NCBI GenBank assembly: GCA_964495935.1
Contig: CAZBXQ010000033.1
Location: 1 to 33,664, forward strand
Reading direction: 5' to 3'
Length of the DNA: 33,664 nt
From: JAJYSO01 sp964495935
Lineage (GTDB): Bacteria > Bacteroidota > Bacteroidia > Flavobacteriales > Flavobacteriaceae
Made by a program: the position numbers and the translations under genes. This document shows positions 15,236-24,796 of the stretch, piece by piece. Position 1 is the stretch's first letter; every line of letters begins with the position of its first letter. The notes beneath the pieces were generated by a model. It made no database searches, was not told the DNA's origin, and saw only the letters and a program-made list of their open reading frames with translations.

Positions 15236-16633
15236 TCAATAATTTGGATTTTGTTCTATATTCTCATTAACGGCTCGTTCATCAGCCGGAATGGGGAAGT
15301 TATATTGAGCATCAGTGGGCGTCAACACCTGCTGCTGAGAATTATTAATCAAATCTTCTTCCAGACGCTCAATATTTAATTTTCTCCTTTTTAAATCGAA
15401 GAAGCGCTGCCCTTCAAAGGCAAGCTCCTTAAATCGCTCTTTATAAACAGCCGAAATGAGATCCTTTTTTTCTGAAAAACTCCTGTTTGTATAACCGTCT
15501 ATACGCATTCTCCTCAAGGTGTTGAGATCATCTGCTCCTTTATCGATTTTATCCATTTCGGCATAGGCTTCTGCACGAATCAAATACATCTCACCGGTTC
15601 TTAATACTTTAATATCAGAAAGACCCGGAGCAGAAGGATCATTCCCCACATATTTAGTAACCAGATAATTGGATTTCTTAGGATCCGAAGCATTTCTATT
15701 AGGCTGATAATCAATATAGGATTCAAATCTTATATCCTCAGCTTCTTCACCTTCAAAGGTTTGTAATAGTTTAAAAGAGGGTACATAAAGAGCAATGGCT
15801 CCACTTTGCCTAAAAAACAAACTTCCATATTCTGAATCGCCGGTGACTCGAGCCAACTTCCATAGGACTTCAGAATTACTTACATCTTTCCATATCATAG
15901 GAAAATCGGAACGTGAAGCCAAGGGCTTGGCCGCTATAACTTGAGAAGCGTAATCGATCGCCTTTTGCCATTGCTTGCCATAGAGAGCCAATCGCGCCTG
16001 CAATGCCCAAACTACAGTCTTTGTGATTCGCGTTACATCGTTAAAAGAATCCGGAAGAAGACTTTCAGCCTCCTCCAAATCGGCTGCTATATTTTCATAA
16101 TTCGAACCTACGGGATCCCGAGGCGGATATCCTACCTGTGAGGTCGTCATATACGGGATGCCCATATCATCGGGATCATAGCCCGAAGCATAACCTCTTA
16201 CTAACTCAAAGTGAGCATAAGCCCGGAGTGCCAACAATTCACCCCTATATTGTTCCTTCAGTTTTTCTTGCCCTACCGCATCAATATTTTCGAGATTCTC
16301 AATCACTCGGTTAGCCCGGTCGATAGCTTGGTAAAAAGAATAGAAGGCAGCGGTTACAGACCCGCTTCCCGAATCGTATAGCCAACGATGAGCATCTGTA
16401 TTGGAAACCGTGTTTTCAGCCGGCATTCGCACCTCATCGCTTACAATCGTGGCACTCTGCATCAGACTGGTACCAATGGCTGCATAACTTCCATATAAGC
16501 CTAATTTAATATCGTCAAGGTTTCTATACGCATTATCGGGAGAAATACTATCGGTGGGTTTCTCATTCAGCGTACAGGAAACAGCTGTCAAGAGTAATCC
16601 AACAATCCATATTTTATATATTATCTTACGCAT
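15236..16633 (-). CDS. SusD/RagB-family nutrient-binding lipoprotein
   Basis: A 465-residue outer-membrane lipoprotein (signal ends LTAVSC, Cys20) that forms the lid over its SusC partner. It has the SusD-like N-terminal TPR region (DNAYRNLDDIKLGLYGSYAAIG, FYSFYQAIDRANRVIENLENI, LRAYAHFELVRGYA) and the SusD/RagB C-terminal region (GEMYLIRAEAYAEMDKIDKGADDLNTLR, then ERFKELAFEGQRFFDLKR and a P-IPADERAVNENIEQNPNY end). It follows susC by 12 nt and is followed almost at once by the first S51 peptidase, so the substrate captured is probably the peptidase product or polymer rather than a glycan. No glycoside hydrolase or lyase is in the locus. Confidence 0.93.
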   Translation of the reverse strand: MRKIIYKIWIVGLLLTAVSCTLNEKPTDSISPDNAYRNLDDIKLGLYGSYAAIGTSLMQSATIVSDEVRMPAENTVSNTDAHRWLYDSGSGSVTAAFYSFYQAIDRANRVIENLENIDAVGQEKLKEQYRGELLALRAYAHFELVRGYASGYDPDDMGIPYMTTSQVGYPPRDPVGSNYENIAADLEEAESLLPDSFNDVTRITKTVVWALQARLALYGKQWQKAIDYASQVIAAKPLASRSDFPMIWKDVSNSEVLWKLARVTGDSEYGSLFFRQSGAIALYVPSFKLLQTFEGEEAEDIRFESYIDYQPNRNASDPKKSNYLVTKYVGNDPSAPGLSDIKVLRTGEMYLIRAEAYAEMDKIDKGADDLNTLRRMRIDGYTNRSFSEKKDLISAVYKERFKELAFEGQRFFDLKRRKLNIERLEEDLINNSQQQVLTPTDAQYNFPIPADERAVNENIEQNPNY

Positions 16634-16645
16634 AACGGGGATCGT

Positions 16646-19600
16646 TTAAAAGTCAATATTTATTCCAAAAGTATAGGTTCGAGGGGCCGGGTATTCAAAT
16701 CGGCCAATAGCCGTACCATTCTCGGGATCCAAGCCTCTAAAGGAGGTCCAGGTATATAAATTAGTCCCTTCCACAAAAAAGGTAACGTGATTAAGAAAGC
16801 CGATTTGGTCGAGTACCCAATCCTCCAAAACATAAGAGAGTTTGACATTTCTCAATCTGAGGAAGGAGGCATCCTGAATGTCTTTGGACGAATAATGTCT
16901 TGGAATATCAATACGCTGTAACAGAGCTTCATCACCGGGTTGTTTCCAACGATTATAGAGCATTCTTATGGACTGATTACTGCTCATATACGTATTGGTT
17001 TCCGTATAAAAGTCTTCATTATTCCAACGTTTCACATCCGCAGAAAAAGTAAATAAGGTTGTCAGGCTCAAGTTTTTCCAGCTCAGTTTCGTATTAAATC
17101 CACCGGTAAATTTTGGGAAATAACTGGCATCTAAAGGAACCGATAACTTGTCATCATCATAATCTGTAGTAATCTCTCCTTCTTTGGTATAGAATTGAGA
17201 TTCTCCCGTTTCGGGATTAACTCCCGCCCACAATGGAGCTTTGTATGTTCCATAGGGCATCCCGACTTTTATAATCCGCGTATCTCCATCAGGAAATTCA
17301 TCGGTTAAATCGGTTACGTGCAAGATCTCGTTTTGGTTATAGGCAAAATTGGTTCCTAAGCTCCAAGACCAGTTTTTTCCGTCCACAATGAGTCCTTCCA
17401 AATCAACCTCAACTCCCCGATTTCGCATTTTTCCGGTACTCAAGGGAACCGATGATACAAAGCCGGAAGTGGCCGACAACGGCTGATCGATAAACATATT
17501 TTTGGTAATCCGATTATAGAAATCTGTCGTTAAGCGAACTCTACGGTTTCGAAATAAGCTTAAATCGATTCCTACGTTAAACTCGTCCACATATTCCCAA
17601 TCAAAATCGGGGTTACCCGGTTCTGTCGGGCGAATTCCCGGGTTATTTCCATAAAAGGTGCTTACCGAATAAGTTGGCAAATACAGGAAATCGCCTCCAA
17701 ATTCACTGGCCGTCTGCCCATAACTGGCTCTCAAGTTAAGATCACGAATACCATTTATGTTTTTCATAAACGGCTCCTTCTTAATATCCCAGTTCCCACC
17801 GACCGAGTAAAAGCCGTGCCAGCGATTCTTGCGCGCCACTTTTGATGAACCATCATACCGGTAACTGGCGGTTACGGTATAACGCTCGTCATAGGTATAT
17901 TTTCCCGTTCCGATAGCCGACATTAAAGCACTGGATGTTCGACGCCCGCCTATATCCGGCAAGAATGTACTGTTAACGGTAATTCCCACAGGTGTTTCAG
18001 GTAATCGATCGTCCACGCCGTATCCGGTGTAATTAAATGCACGATAATGATTGTAATTGTGTTCATAAAATGCAGAAACTTCAACGTCATGTAAATCATT
18101 GAACTTCTTGTTAAAGGTTATCCCCGAGGTCGATACCAAGGCAAAATTACGTCGTACACCTTCGCCGAAAGCACCTTGCCCACCTCGTGTTGAAGACTGG
18201 TTCCGAGAGCCGATATAAGAATCGGGGTTTGTATAATCTTGATCGGTTGAATTTCGATAATCAACTCCTACCCGAGTCATGACTGATAGAAATGGGAAAA
18301 TCTCATAATTCAAATCCATTCCTACAATAGCTTTTAGCTGATTGGTCTTCGAAGTTACATTCTGTAAAACATCCAAGCCTCGACTCCCTTCACGGGTATC
18401 CATAAAGGAGATCTCGTCTAAATCGGTGGGTGCCAATTTCCCATTATAGTATGGATATTCATAGGGGAGCGCATAATACATCGAAGCCAATGGCGAGCCC
18501 ACTGCCGTTCCTCCTTCATTAAACGTAAATCTGGATTTGGAAAACCCGAGAGACATGTTCAGCTGAGCCGAAAATTTACCTTCCTTATAGCCTACATTAC
18601 TTCTCAAATTGAATCGTTTAAGGCCCGTCCTCCTCACAATCCCTTCTTGTTCGTGATAATTAACAGAATTATAAAAATTGACCCGCTCGTTTCCTCCGCT
18701 GATACTTAAATTCTGATCCATGTATTGGCCTTGTCTCAGAAAGATATCCCGCCAATCAATATTAATGGCACGAATACTGTCCAGCAAATAATCGGCATAT
18801 TGCTGCTCCAAAGGAGTTGAACGGGTATAGGCGGGATTTTTTCGGGAATACGTCCAGCCGGGACCTATATCCTGCCCAATCGCTAATCCCACCTCCTCTT
18901 CAAATTGAAGACGTTGAGGCGTGTTCATCATGGTAAACTTCTGATGGCCTCTTTTAGAAATCCCATATTGAGAAGAATAATTAATAGACAGCTTTCCTTT
19001 CTTTCCTTTTTTGGTTGTAATGACCACAACCCCGTTTGAACCCCGAGAACCATACAAAGCTTTGGCCGAAGCGTCTTTCAAAACGTTAACAGAAGCAATG
19101 TCGTTAGGATTAATAGTTTGAAAAAAAGCAGCTTCAATAGGCACTCCATCCATGATGTATAACGGACTTCTGCTACCATCGACGGATCCTACTCCACGAA
19201 CAATAACATCCGGCGTTTCTCCGGGTTGACCGGAAGATGAAGAGACTTGCATCCCGGGAACCTTACCCTGTAAAATATCATTAAAAGAGCCGGCTGAAAT
19301 CTGTTCAATTTGATCGGATTTGACAGTCGTAATGGAACTTGCCGTTTCACTTCGTTTATAATTTGTATAGCCGGTTAATACAACTTCACTTAAAGTCCCT
19401 ATTTCTTGTTCTAACACCACTTCATAAGTTGAATCTGCGCCAACTTCGATTTCCTTGGTTTTAAAGGAGAGAAACGAGATCTTCAGAACATCCCCTTCCT
19501 TGGCATCCAAGGTGAAATTACCGTCAAAATCTGTAACCGTACCTATATTTGTATCCTTTATTTCGATATAAGCTCCCGCAATAGGCTCCCCTTTGTCGTC

Positions 19601-20023
19601 AAGAACCGTTCCGGTGATTAATTTTTGAAAAACCTCCTTTTTTTCTGCTTTTTGGGAAGGAAACAGAAGAATACTACCTTTTTTTCCAAAACGATGGTCG
19701 ATTGCCGTATTTTGTAAAGCTTCATTCAGTAAATCCTCAACCGTAATATAACCTTTACTCAATTGAACCTTAGGGCTATCAGAAAATAAACCGGTCTTAT
19801 ACATAAACGTATGGTCGCTTTGTGAGCTAATCAGTTCAAAAATCTCAACCACCGATAGTTCCTGATCTTCAGCAATTTTAATCTTCGTATTTTGAGAAAA
19901 AGAACTATATCCTTTAAAACTCGATAAGATCAAAAAACACAATAACAGAAAACCATTTAAAACATGCTTCTTGAGCAAGGATGGCCTATAAAATGCTCCT
20001 GTTGACTTACTGCTCATCTCCAT
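16646..20023 (-). CDS. SusC/RagA-family TonB-dependent transporter with STN domain
   Basis: An 1125-residue outer-membrane transporter. A signal segment (about residues 20-44) is followed by an STN domain (about 48-125, with ELSVVEIFELISSQSD and ITVEDLLNEALQNT), a carboxypeptidase-regulatory-like beta-sandwich (about 138-215, ITGTVLDDKGEPIAGAYIEI), the plug (SEVVLTGYTNYKRSETASS, then IRGVGSVDGSRSPLYIMDGVP and NVLKDASAKALYGSRGSNGVV) and the beta-barrel ending RTYTFGINIDF. The STN domain indicates contact with the FecR-type anti-sigma factor encoded upstream, so import and gene induction are probably linked. It lies 64 nt after fecR and 12 nt before susD. Confidence 0.95.
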   Translation of the reverse strand: MEMSSKSTGAFYRPSLLKKHVLNGFLLLCFLILSSFKGYSSFSQNTKIKIAEDQELSVVEIFELISSQSDHTFMYKTGLFSDSPKVQLSKGYITVEDLLNEALQNTAIDHRFGKKGSILLFPSQKAEKKEVFQKLITGTVLDDKGEPIAGAYIEIKDTNIGTVTDFDGNFTLDAKEGDVLKISFLSFKTKEIEVGADSTYEVVLEQEIGTLSEVVLTGYTNYKRSETASSITTVKSDQIEQISAGSFNDILQGKVPGMQVSSSSGQPGETPDVIVRGVGSVDGSRSPLYIMDGVPIEAAFFQTINPNDIASVNVLKDASAKALYGSRGSNGVVVITTKKGKKGKLSINYSSQYGISKRGHQKFTMMNTPQRLQFEEEVGLAIGQDIGPGWTYSRKNPAYTRSTPLEQQYADYLLDSIRAINIDWRDIFLRQGQYMDQNLSISGGNERVNFYNSVNYHEQEGIVRRTGLKRFNLRSNVGYKEGKFSAQLNMSLGFSKSRFTFNEGGTAVGSPLASMYYALPYEYPYYNGKLAPTDLDEISFMDTREGSRGLDVLQNVTSKTNQLKAIVGMDLNYEIFPFLSVMTRVGVDYRNSTDQDYTNPDSYIGSRNQSSTRGGQGAFGEGVRRNFALVSTSGITFNKKFNDLHDVEVSAFYEHNYNHYRAFNYTGYGVDDRLPETPVGITVNSTFLPDIGGRRTSSALMSAIGTGKYTYDERYTVTASYRYDGSSKVARKNRWHGFYSVGGNWDIKKEPFMKNINGIRDLNLRASYGQTASEFGGDFLYLPTYSVSTFYGNNPGIRPTEPGNPDFDWEYVDEFNVGIDLSLFRNRRVRLTTDFYNRITKNMFIDQPLSATSGFVSSVPLSTGKMRNRGVEVDLEGLIVDGKNWSWSLGTNFAYNQNEILHVTDLTDEFPDGDTRIIKVGMPYGTYKAPLWAGVNPETGESQFYTKEGEITTDYDDDKLSVPLDASYFPKFTGGFNTKLSWKNLSLTTLFTFSADVKRWNNEDFYTETNTYMSSNQSIRMLYNRWKQPGDEALLQRIDIPRHYSSKDIQDASFLRLRNVKLSYVLEDWVLDQIGFLNHVTFFVEGTNLYTWTSFRGLDPENGTAIGRFEYPAPRTYTFGINIDF

Positions 20024-20087
20024 ACTATTTATTGACAGATTAATATTTTGTTTTATCCTTTAATTTTCTTCAACACCTTTGCCCGAT

Positions 20088-21221
20088 TCAAAAAATAAAG
20101 AGTTCCTGTCCCTTAACAATATAATTAATGGATGTATTCTCTTTCATTATATCGAGGATATCCTCCATTTTTTGATCCTTCCTGAACACGCCGTTAAACC
20201 GTGCTGTCTTTAAAGTATCATTGTCAAATCGAACCTCTACATCATACCAGCGTGCTATGGTTTTCATAATGTCTTCAAGAGGAGTATCTCTAAATTTAAA
20301 ATAGCCATCCTTCCAAGCTACTACAAAGTCGGTGTTTACTTTTTGTGTTCTCCAATCATCCAACTCCTTGACATAATGGGCTTGAAAACCGGGTTCCAAA
20401 ATTATTCCCCGCTCCCCGTCTTTGAGAGAAAGAAAGACTTTGCCTTCTACCAAAGTTGTTTTTATATCTTCATCCCCTCGATAATTAGATATATTGAATT
20501 TTGTCCCTAAAACTTCTATACGTTGATTCTTACTGAACACCCAAAAATTATTATCGTGATTATCTGCACTTGATGTGACCTCAAAATAAGCCTCACCATA
20601 TAATAGCTCAACCTCTCTTACCCTATCGTCCCTAAACTTTACGGGGTATTTTAACTTGGTATCGGAATTCAGCCAAACCCTCGTCCCATCAGCCAAGGTC
20701 ACTTTATATTGCCCGCCTTTCGGAACCGTCAATTCATTGTACCGTACCTCTTCCTTAGAAGCCTTATCCCCCTTGTCATAGACCAATTCCTCTCCAGTTG
20801 TTTTTACATCTTCATTATGATAAGAAGCATTTTTCCCAAGATCAATCAATGCGCCATCGCTTAACTGTAAGATGGCTTTATCGGTCCCGGCTTCAGTAAC
20901 AACAGGGGCAAAATCAGTAGGAGCAGATTTTTTTTGATCATGAAAAAAGAAGTTGGACAGTAAAAAAATAACGAGGGAGGCAGCTGCGATATAATAATAT
21001 CGATGCAGCCCTTTTTTGGGTTGGGAATCCATTTTTTCTCTTAATTCCCCCCAGGCTTTATTGACATCAACATTTTCAGACTCCCGGAGCACCTCCTCTT
21101 TTACATTCGCATAAAATTCTCTGTGCCTCTCTGACGCGGCATACCACGATTCAAACGCTTCCTTTTCTTCGGCAGAAAGAGGTTGCGTTTTTATCCTTTT
21201 TAAAAGTGTTTTGAAGTCCAT
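20088..21221 (-). CDS. FecR-family anti-sigma factor
   Basis: Start taken at the ATG at 21219-21221 (MDFKTLLKRIKTQ), giving 377 residues; the longer frame adds 11 residues (MMCLSNRGYSN) unlike the family. The cytoplasmic N-terminus resembles the FecR N-terminal sigma-binding region (SAEEKEAFESWYAASERHREFY). A single membrane helix sits at about residues 75-93 (YYIAAASLVIFLLSNFFF). The periplasmic FecR domain follows (LTVPKGGQYKVTLADGTRVWLNSDTKL and the EAYFEV strand). The C-terminal DUF4974/STN-like domain (GYFKFRDTPLEDIMKTIARWYDVEV) should touch the STN domain of SusC. It would hold or activate the ECF sigma factor according to substrate binding. Confidence 0.92.
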   Translation of the reverse strand: MDFKTLLKRIKTQPLSAEEKEAFESWYAASERHREFYANVKEEVLRESENVDVNKAWGELREKMDSQPKKGLHRYYYIAAASLVIFLLSNFFFHDQKKSAPTDFAPVVTEAGTDKAILQLSDGALIDLGKNASYHNEDVKTTGEELVYDKGDKASKEEVRYNELTVPKGGQYKVTLADGTRVWLNSDTKLKYPVKFRDDRVREVELLYGEAYFEVTSSADNHDNNFWVFSKNQRIEVLGTKFNISNYRGDEDIKTTLVEGKVFLSLKDGERGIILEPGFQAHYVKELDDWRTQKVNTDFVVAWKDGYFKFRDTPLEDIMKTIARWYDVEVRFDNDTLKTARFNGVFRKDQKMEDILDIMKENTSINYIVKGQELFIF

Positions 21222-21359
21222 ATTAGAATAGCCTCTATTACTAAGACACATCAAAACCTTAATAGGGTGACAATTTGCTAAAGATTTTATAGTTATTTTT
21301 TGTTAAATAGAAAGAAGTCGTTATAACAAACTGCAAATTACCCGTACTGACAAGGAATA

Positions 21360-21884
21360 TTATAATTCGGAAAGCAGTTTAATTTTTGCGCGTTTAAGTT
21401 GGGTTTTAACCGTATTAACCGAGATATCCAAGGCTTCCGCAACCTCCAAATAAGTTAGGTTATCAAAGTATTTTAAGGTGAATACCTGGCGCATACCCGT
21501 AGGGAAATTTTGGACAATCTTCATCACTTTATTGAATTCCTTCTTATGATCTTGCCGTGTCAGATCGTCTCCTTTAGCAGAAAACCATGCCATAGAATCC
21601 AAGGCTTCGACATCAACATGCATTTTTATCGACCGCAGGTAGTTAAGGGATTTATTACGGGTCATCGTAAACAAATAAGACTTTAAAGAGCTGTCGATTT
21701 CAATTTCTTTTGCGTGCTCCCAAAGGTAAAGGAAGACATCTTGAACGATATCTTCACTTTTATTCTTATCATAAAGATATCCTTTAGCATAGGCAACAAG
21801 ATCGGGATAAAGATGATAAAAAAGCTGTTTAAAACTCCCTTTATCACCTTGCTTAATTCTATTTAAAAGAAGATTTATATCCAA
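21360..21884 (-). CDS. ECF RNA polymerase sigma factor (Bacteroidota FecI-like family)
   Basis: A 174-residue sigma-70 family protein with region 2 (about 18-85: FYHLYPDLVAYAKGYLYDKNKSEDIVQDVFLYLWEH, SYLFTMTRNKSLNYLR) and region 4 (about 120-170: FPTGMRQVFTLKYFDNLTYLEVAEALDISVNTVKTQLKRAKIKL). There is no extra domain. The order sigma-fecR-susC-susD is the classic transenvelope regulatory set, so it probably drives the locus below it. It is divergent from the secreted protein gene at 22143. Inverted repeats in the shared region (21963-21986 and 21926-21940) could be regulatory. Confidence 0.93.
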   Translation of the reverse strand: MDINLLLNRIKQGDKGSFKQLFYHLYPDLVAYAKGYLYDKNKSEDIVQDVFLYLWEHAKEIEIDSSLKSYLFTMTRNKSLNYLRSIKMHVDVEALDSMAWFSAKGDDLTRQDHKKEFNKVMKIVQNFPTGMRQVFTLKYFDNLTYLEVAEALDISVNTVKTQLKRAKIKLLSEL

Positions 21885-21962
21885 AACCCCACTATTAACT
21901 AAGAAGTTATATTCATTCTTACCCCCGCATACTCCATGCGAAGCTAATAATTTTAGAATACT

Positions 21963-21986
21963 TTAAGTCTTTTCTTTTAGACTTAA
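21963..21986. promoter_or_regulatory. Inverted repeat upstream of the ECF sigma gene
   Basis: TTAAGTCT and AGACTTAA form a perfect 8-bp inverted repeat around an 8-nt spacer, about 80 nt before the sigma factor start. A second, smaller one (CGCAT, spacer ACTCC, ATGCG) is at 21926-21940. Either could be an operator or an RNA hairpin in the leader; neither has a U-run that would make a terminator. Confidence 0.35.
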
Positions 21987-22103
21987 TTTTATTTTCATTA
22001 GTGAATATTTTAGTTAGAAACCTATAGCTTTCTACAAGATAATCGTTCTACAAAACTTACGTATTCAATTATCTATCAAGAGCTCTCAAAGCTCAAAAAA
22101 ACG

Positions 22104-22111
22104 TATATTTG
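22104..22111 (+). promoter_or_regulatory. Candidate -7 promoter box for the 22143 gene
   Basis: The sequence TATATTTG matches TAnnTTTG and lies 31 nt before the start codon at 22143. No clear TTG element is seen at the -33 spacing. Confidence 0.45.
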
Positions 22112-22142
22112 TATTCTTGGAGTTCAAAATTAAATTTCCAAA

Positions 22143-23159
22143 ATGCTGAGGCAAATCTGTTTCCTATTTATTTTATCGCTCCCCCTTCAAGCACAATCTC
22201 AAACTGAAGCAATCCTTCAGGATTTTTGTCACTGCGACCCTATTGTTCATTCTGACATTACAAAAAATAATGAGATCTTTTTCGTTAGAGAGACGAGACG
22301 CTCGGAGGATTCTGACAAGGAATTATATTTCAATGTTTTAAAAAAACAAAAAGACCACTGGTATTTGAAAATAAACGAAGTATTGGATTTATCAAATATT
22401 ACCCTTTCTGATAACGATCTAAAAAATGGTTTTAAAGATTATTTTGAATTTGTCAAACCGGCAAAAAACCATCAAAAAATGCAGCCTATCAATCTGCAGA
22501 AACAGGATTACTTATTTTCTGTTCTAAAATTAGGAAAAACAGGAACCGCCTACAACGGCATGCACGAATATCTTTTTATTTTTCAAAATTCTGAAAAAGA
22601 ATACTCCCCACATCTTTATTACTATAATCGTTCGGAATATGAAAACGGGTTTACCCTACGCAGTGCCACCCGCAAATCAGATCCACAAGATCCGTTCTAT
22701 CAGTTTACCTTGGACTTTGTGAAAAAGAATCTCCAAACAAAAGAACCGGCTTATTGTATTCCGGAGGAAGAAGTATTTCAATGGAGAGCTGCTAATCCTA
22801 ATCTCTTTTCAAACCTTCGCAAAACGGAATCCTCAAAAATCGAGTTTGTCGCTCACCAATCAAGCCAGTATTATGACCAATACAAGGCAGACTTTAAGGA
22901 TTGTGAAGTGGAAAACGATCGGTATAAGGCCTATTCGGGATTCAAATCTCCGGTCTTCGTGTACGACAAAATCAACAATCAAAGCCTGCTGCTCTTTATT
23001 CCTAATGGCTGGCCCAATGGCGGAGCGTGGGGCATGCGAAGCTATACGGTTACCCAGTTGAAAGGCCATAAACTCTATTTATACTCTTTGGGTAACCAGA
23101 AGAGCTTGGTTATTGATATTCGGGAAAAAACGATTCAATACAAAGAAAAGGAATCCTGA
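22143..23159 (+). CDS. Secreted protein of unknown function
   Basis: A 338-residue protein with a Sec signal peptide (MLRQICFLFILSLPLQAQSQ, probable cleavage after AQS or nearby) and no lipobox or membrane segments afterwards. It is rich in aromatic and charged residues, with several cysteines (CHCD near residue 29, CIPEEE, DCEVEND) that may form disulfides in the periplasm. I do not recognise a family. It is transcribed away from the ECF sigma factor and converges on comM with only 9 nt between the stops. A role in the SusCD locus is possible from divergence alone, but nothing in the sequence shows it. Confidence 0.75.
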   Translation: MLRQICFLFILSLPLQAQSQTEAILQDFCHCDPIVHSDITKNNEIFFVRETRRSEDSDKELYFNVLKKQKDHWYLKINEVLDLSNITLSDNDLKNGFKDYFEFVKPAKNHQKMQPINLQKQDYLFSVLKLGKTGTAYNGMHEYLFIFQNSEKEYSPHLYYYNRSEYENGFTLRSATRKSDPQDPFYQFTLDFVKKNLQTKEPAYCIPEEEVFQWRAANPNLFSNLRKTESSKIEFVAHQSSQYYDQYKADFKDCEVENDRYKAYSGFKSPVFVYDKINNQSLLLFIPNGWPNGGAWGMRSYTVTQLKGHKLYLYSLGNQKSLVIDIREKTIQYKEKES

Positions 23160-23168
23160 ATAAGCAAA

Positions 23169-24707
23169 TTACCCCAACCAACCTTCCCGATCCAACGTGC
23201 GGTATTGAATAGCCTCACTGATATGTGCCCCTTTGATCTGTTCTTCCTGTTCCAGATCGGCAATTGTACGAGCCACCTTTAAAATACGATCATACGCCCG
23301 CGCCGAAAGGTTTAATCGTTCCATGGCTGTTTTTAACAGGGAAAGTGAAGTTTGATGTAATGTACAAAATTTACGGATTTGGCGAACGGTCATCTGTGCG
23401 TTATAATGAATTCCGGAATATTCCTTAAAGCGTTGGGTTTGCACCTTTCGAGCAGCTATTACGCGCTTTCGGATTACCGCACTGCTCTCTCCGCGTCGTT
23501 TTTCGCTCAATTTCTCAAAAGGAACCGGGGTTACCTCAATATGAATGTCAATACGATCCAAGAGCGGACCACTGATTTTCCCCAAATATCGCTGTATTTC
23601 GGCCGGGGAAGACGTACGTGGCGCATCGGGATCATTAAAATATCCACTCGGACTGGGGTTCATACTGGCGACTAACATAAAACTGGACGGGTAGGTAATG
23701 GTAAAACGAGCCCGGGAGATGGTTACCTCCCGATCTTCCAGCGGTTGCCGCATAACCTCCAAAACACTGCGTTTAAATTCGGGTAATTCATCCAAAAACA
23801 AAACCCCATTATGCGAAAGCGAAATCTCCCCGGGCTGCGGATACGAACCTCCTCCCACCAGTGCTACATCCGAAATCGTATGGTGCGGGCTCCGGAACGG
23901 ACGCTGCGTCATCAACCCGAAATCGTCTTTAATCCGCCCCACAACGCTGTGAATTTTGGTGGTCTCCAAGGCCTCATTTAAAGTCATGGGCGGAAGGATG
24001 GTAGGTAACCGCTTGGCCAGCATCGTTTTTCCCGATCCCGGCGGGCCGATCAAAATAATATTATGCCCGCCCGCCGCCGCGATCTCCATGCATCGCTTTA
24101 CGGATTCCTGCCCTTTTACATCCGAGAAATCCATCGCGGGATGTTCCAGACCTTCATAGAACTTTTTACGGGTATCTACATGAACTTGGGTCAGTGGAGT
24201 TTCCTTATCAAAAAAATCGATTACTTCCATGATATTTTCTACGCCATACACCTTCAAATCATTAACGATAGCCGCCTCTCGGGCATTTTGTTTGGGGAGG
24301 ATAAAACCTTTAAATCCTTCCTCCCGAGCCTTAATGGCTATGGGAAGAGCCCCCTTAATGGGTTGCAATCCACCATCCAGCGACAATTCCCCCATAATGA
24401 GGTAATCCTCGATGGCCCCTCCTTTAATTTGGGAAGAAGCCATTAAAATTCCAAGTGCCAAAGTCAAATCATAAGCCGATCCCTCTTTATGCAGATCGGC
24501 CGGAGCCATATTAATCGTAATCTTTTTCCCGGGAAGCTTATACCCGTTATTTTGTAACGCCGCAGCAATTCTAAAACTACTTTCCTTAATTGCATTATCA
24601 GGCAAACCTACCAGATGATATCCGATTCCTTTGGCAACATTCACTTCTACAATAATCGTGGTCGCCTCAATACCAAAAACGGCACTTCCATAAACTTTAA
24701 CCAGCAT
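23169..24707 (-). CDS. comM: ComM/YifB-family Mg-chelatase-like AAA+ ATPase
   Basis: A 512-residue protein of the YifB family; ComM is a hexameric helicase that aids branch migration during natural transformation. The N-terminal ChlI-like/Lon-like fold is seen (VNVAKGIGYHLVGLPDNAIKESSFR, INMAPADLHKEGSAYDL). Walker A is GPPGSGKT at 221-228, Walker B is LFLDELPE at about 303-310, and the sensor region is SMNPSPSG. The C-terminal lid has ISGPLLDRIDIHIEV and LNLSARAYDRILKVARTIADLE. The length is normal for the family. It is encoded alone, tail to tail with the 22143 gene. Confidence 0.95.
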   Translation of the reverse strand: MLVKVYGSAVFGIEATTIIVEVNVAKGIGYHLVGLPDNAIKESSFRIAAALQNNGYKLPGKKITINMAPADLHKEGSAYDLTLALGILMASSQIKGGAIEDYLIMGELSLDGGLQPIKGALPIAIKAREEGFKGFILPKQNAREAAIVNDLKVYGVENIMEVIDFFDKETPLTQVHVDTRKKFYEGLEHPAMDFSDVKGQESVKRCMEIAAAGGHNIILIGPPGSGKTMLAKRLPTILPPMTLNEALETTKIHSVVGRIKDDFGLMTQRPFRSPHHTISDVALVGGGSYPQPGEISLSHNGVLFLDELPEFKRSVLEVMRQPLEDREVTISRARFTITYPSSFMLVASMNPSPSGYFNDPDAPRTSSPAEIQRYLGKISGPLLDRIDIHIEVTPVPFEKLSEKRRGESSAVIRKRVIAARKVQTQRFKEYSGIHYNAQMTVRQIRKFCTLHQTSLSLLKTAMERLNLSARAYDRILKVARTIADLEQEEQIKGAHISEAIQYRTLDREGWLG

Positions 24708-24796
24708 GCTTGTGATTTTGTTTCAATGTACTAATTATTTTTCACTTTTAACATCTTGTTAAACTCCTAAAATTAACGGGGAAACCTCAATTTCTA

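Noticed and set aside
23526..23720. Loss of the zinc-finger-like cysteines in ComM (DPDAPRTSSPAEIQRY instead of a Cys-rich loop)
   Set aside because: I believe this cysteine-free form is usual in flavobacterial YifB proteins, so it is not a sign of inactivation.
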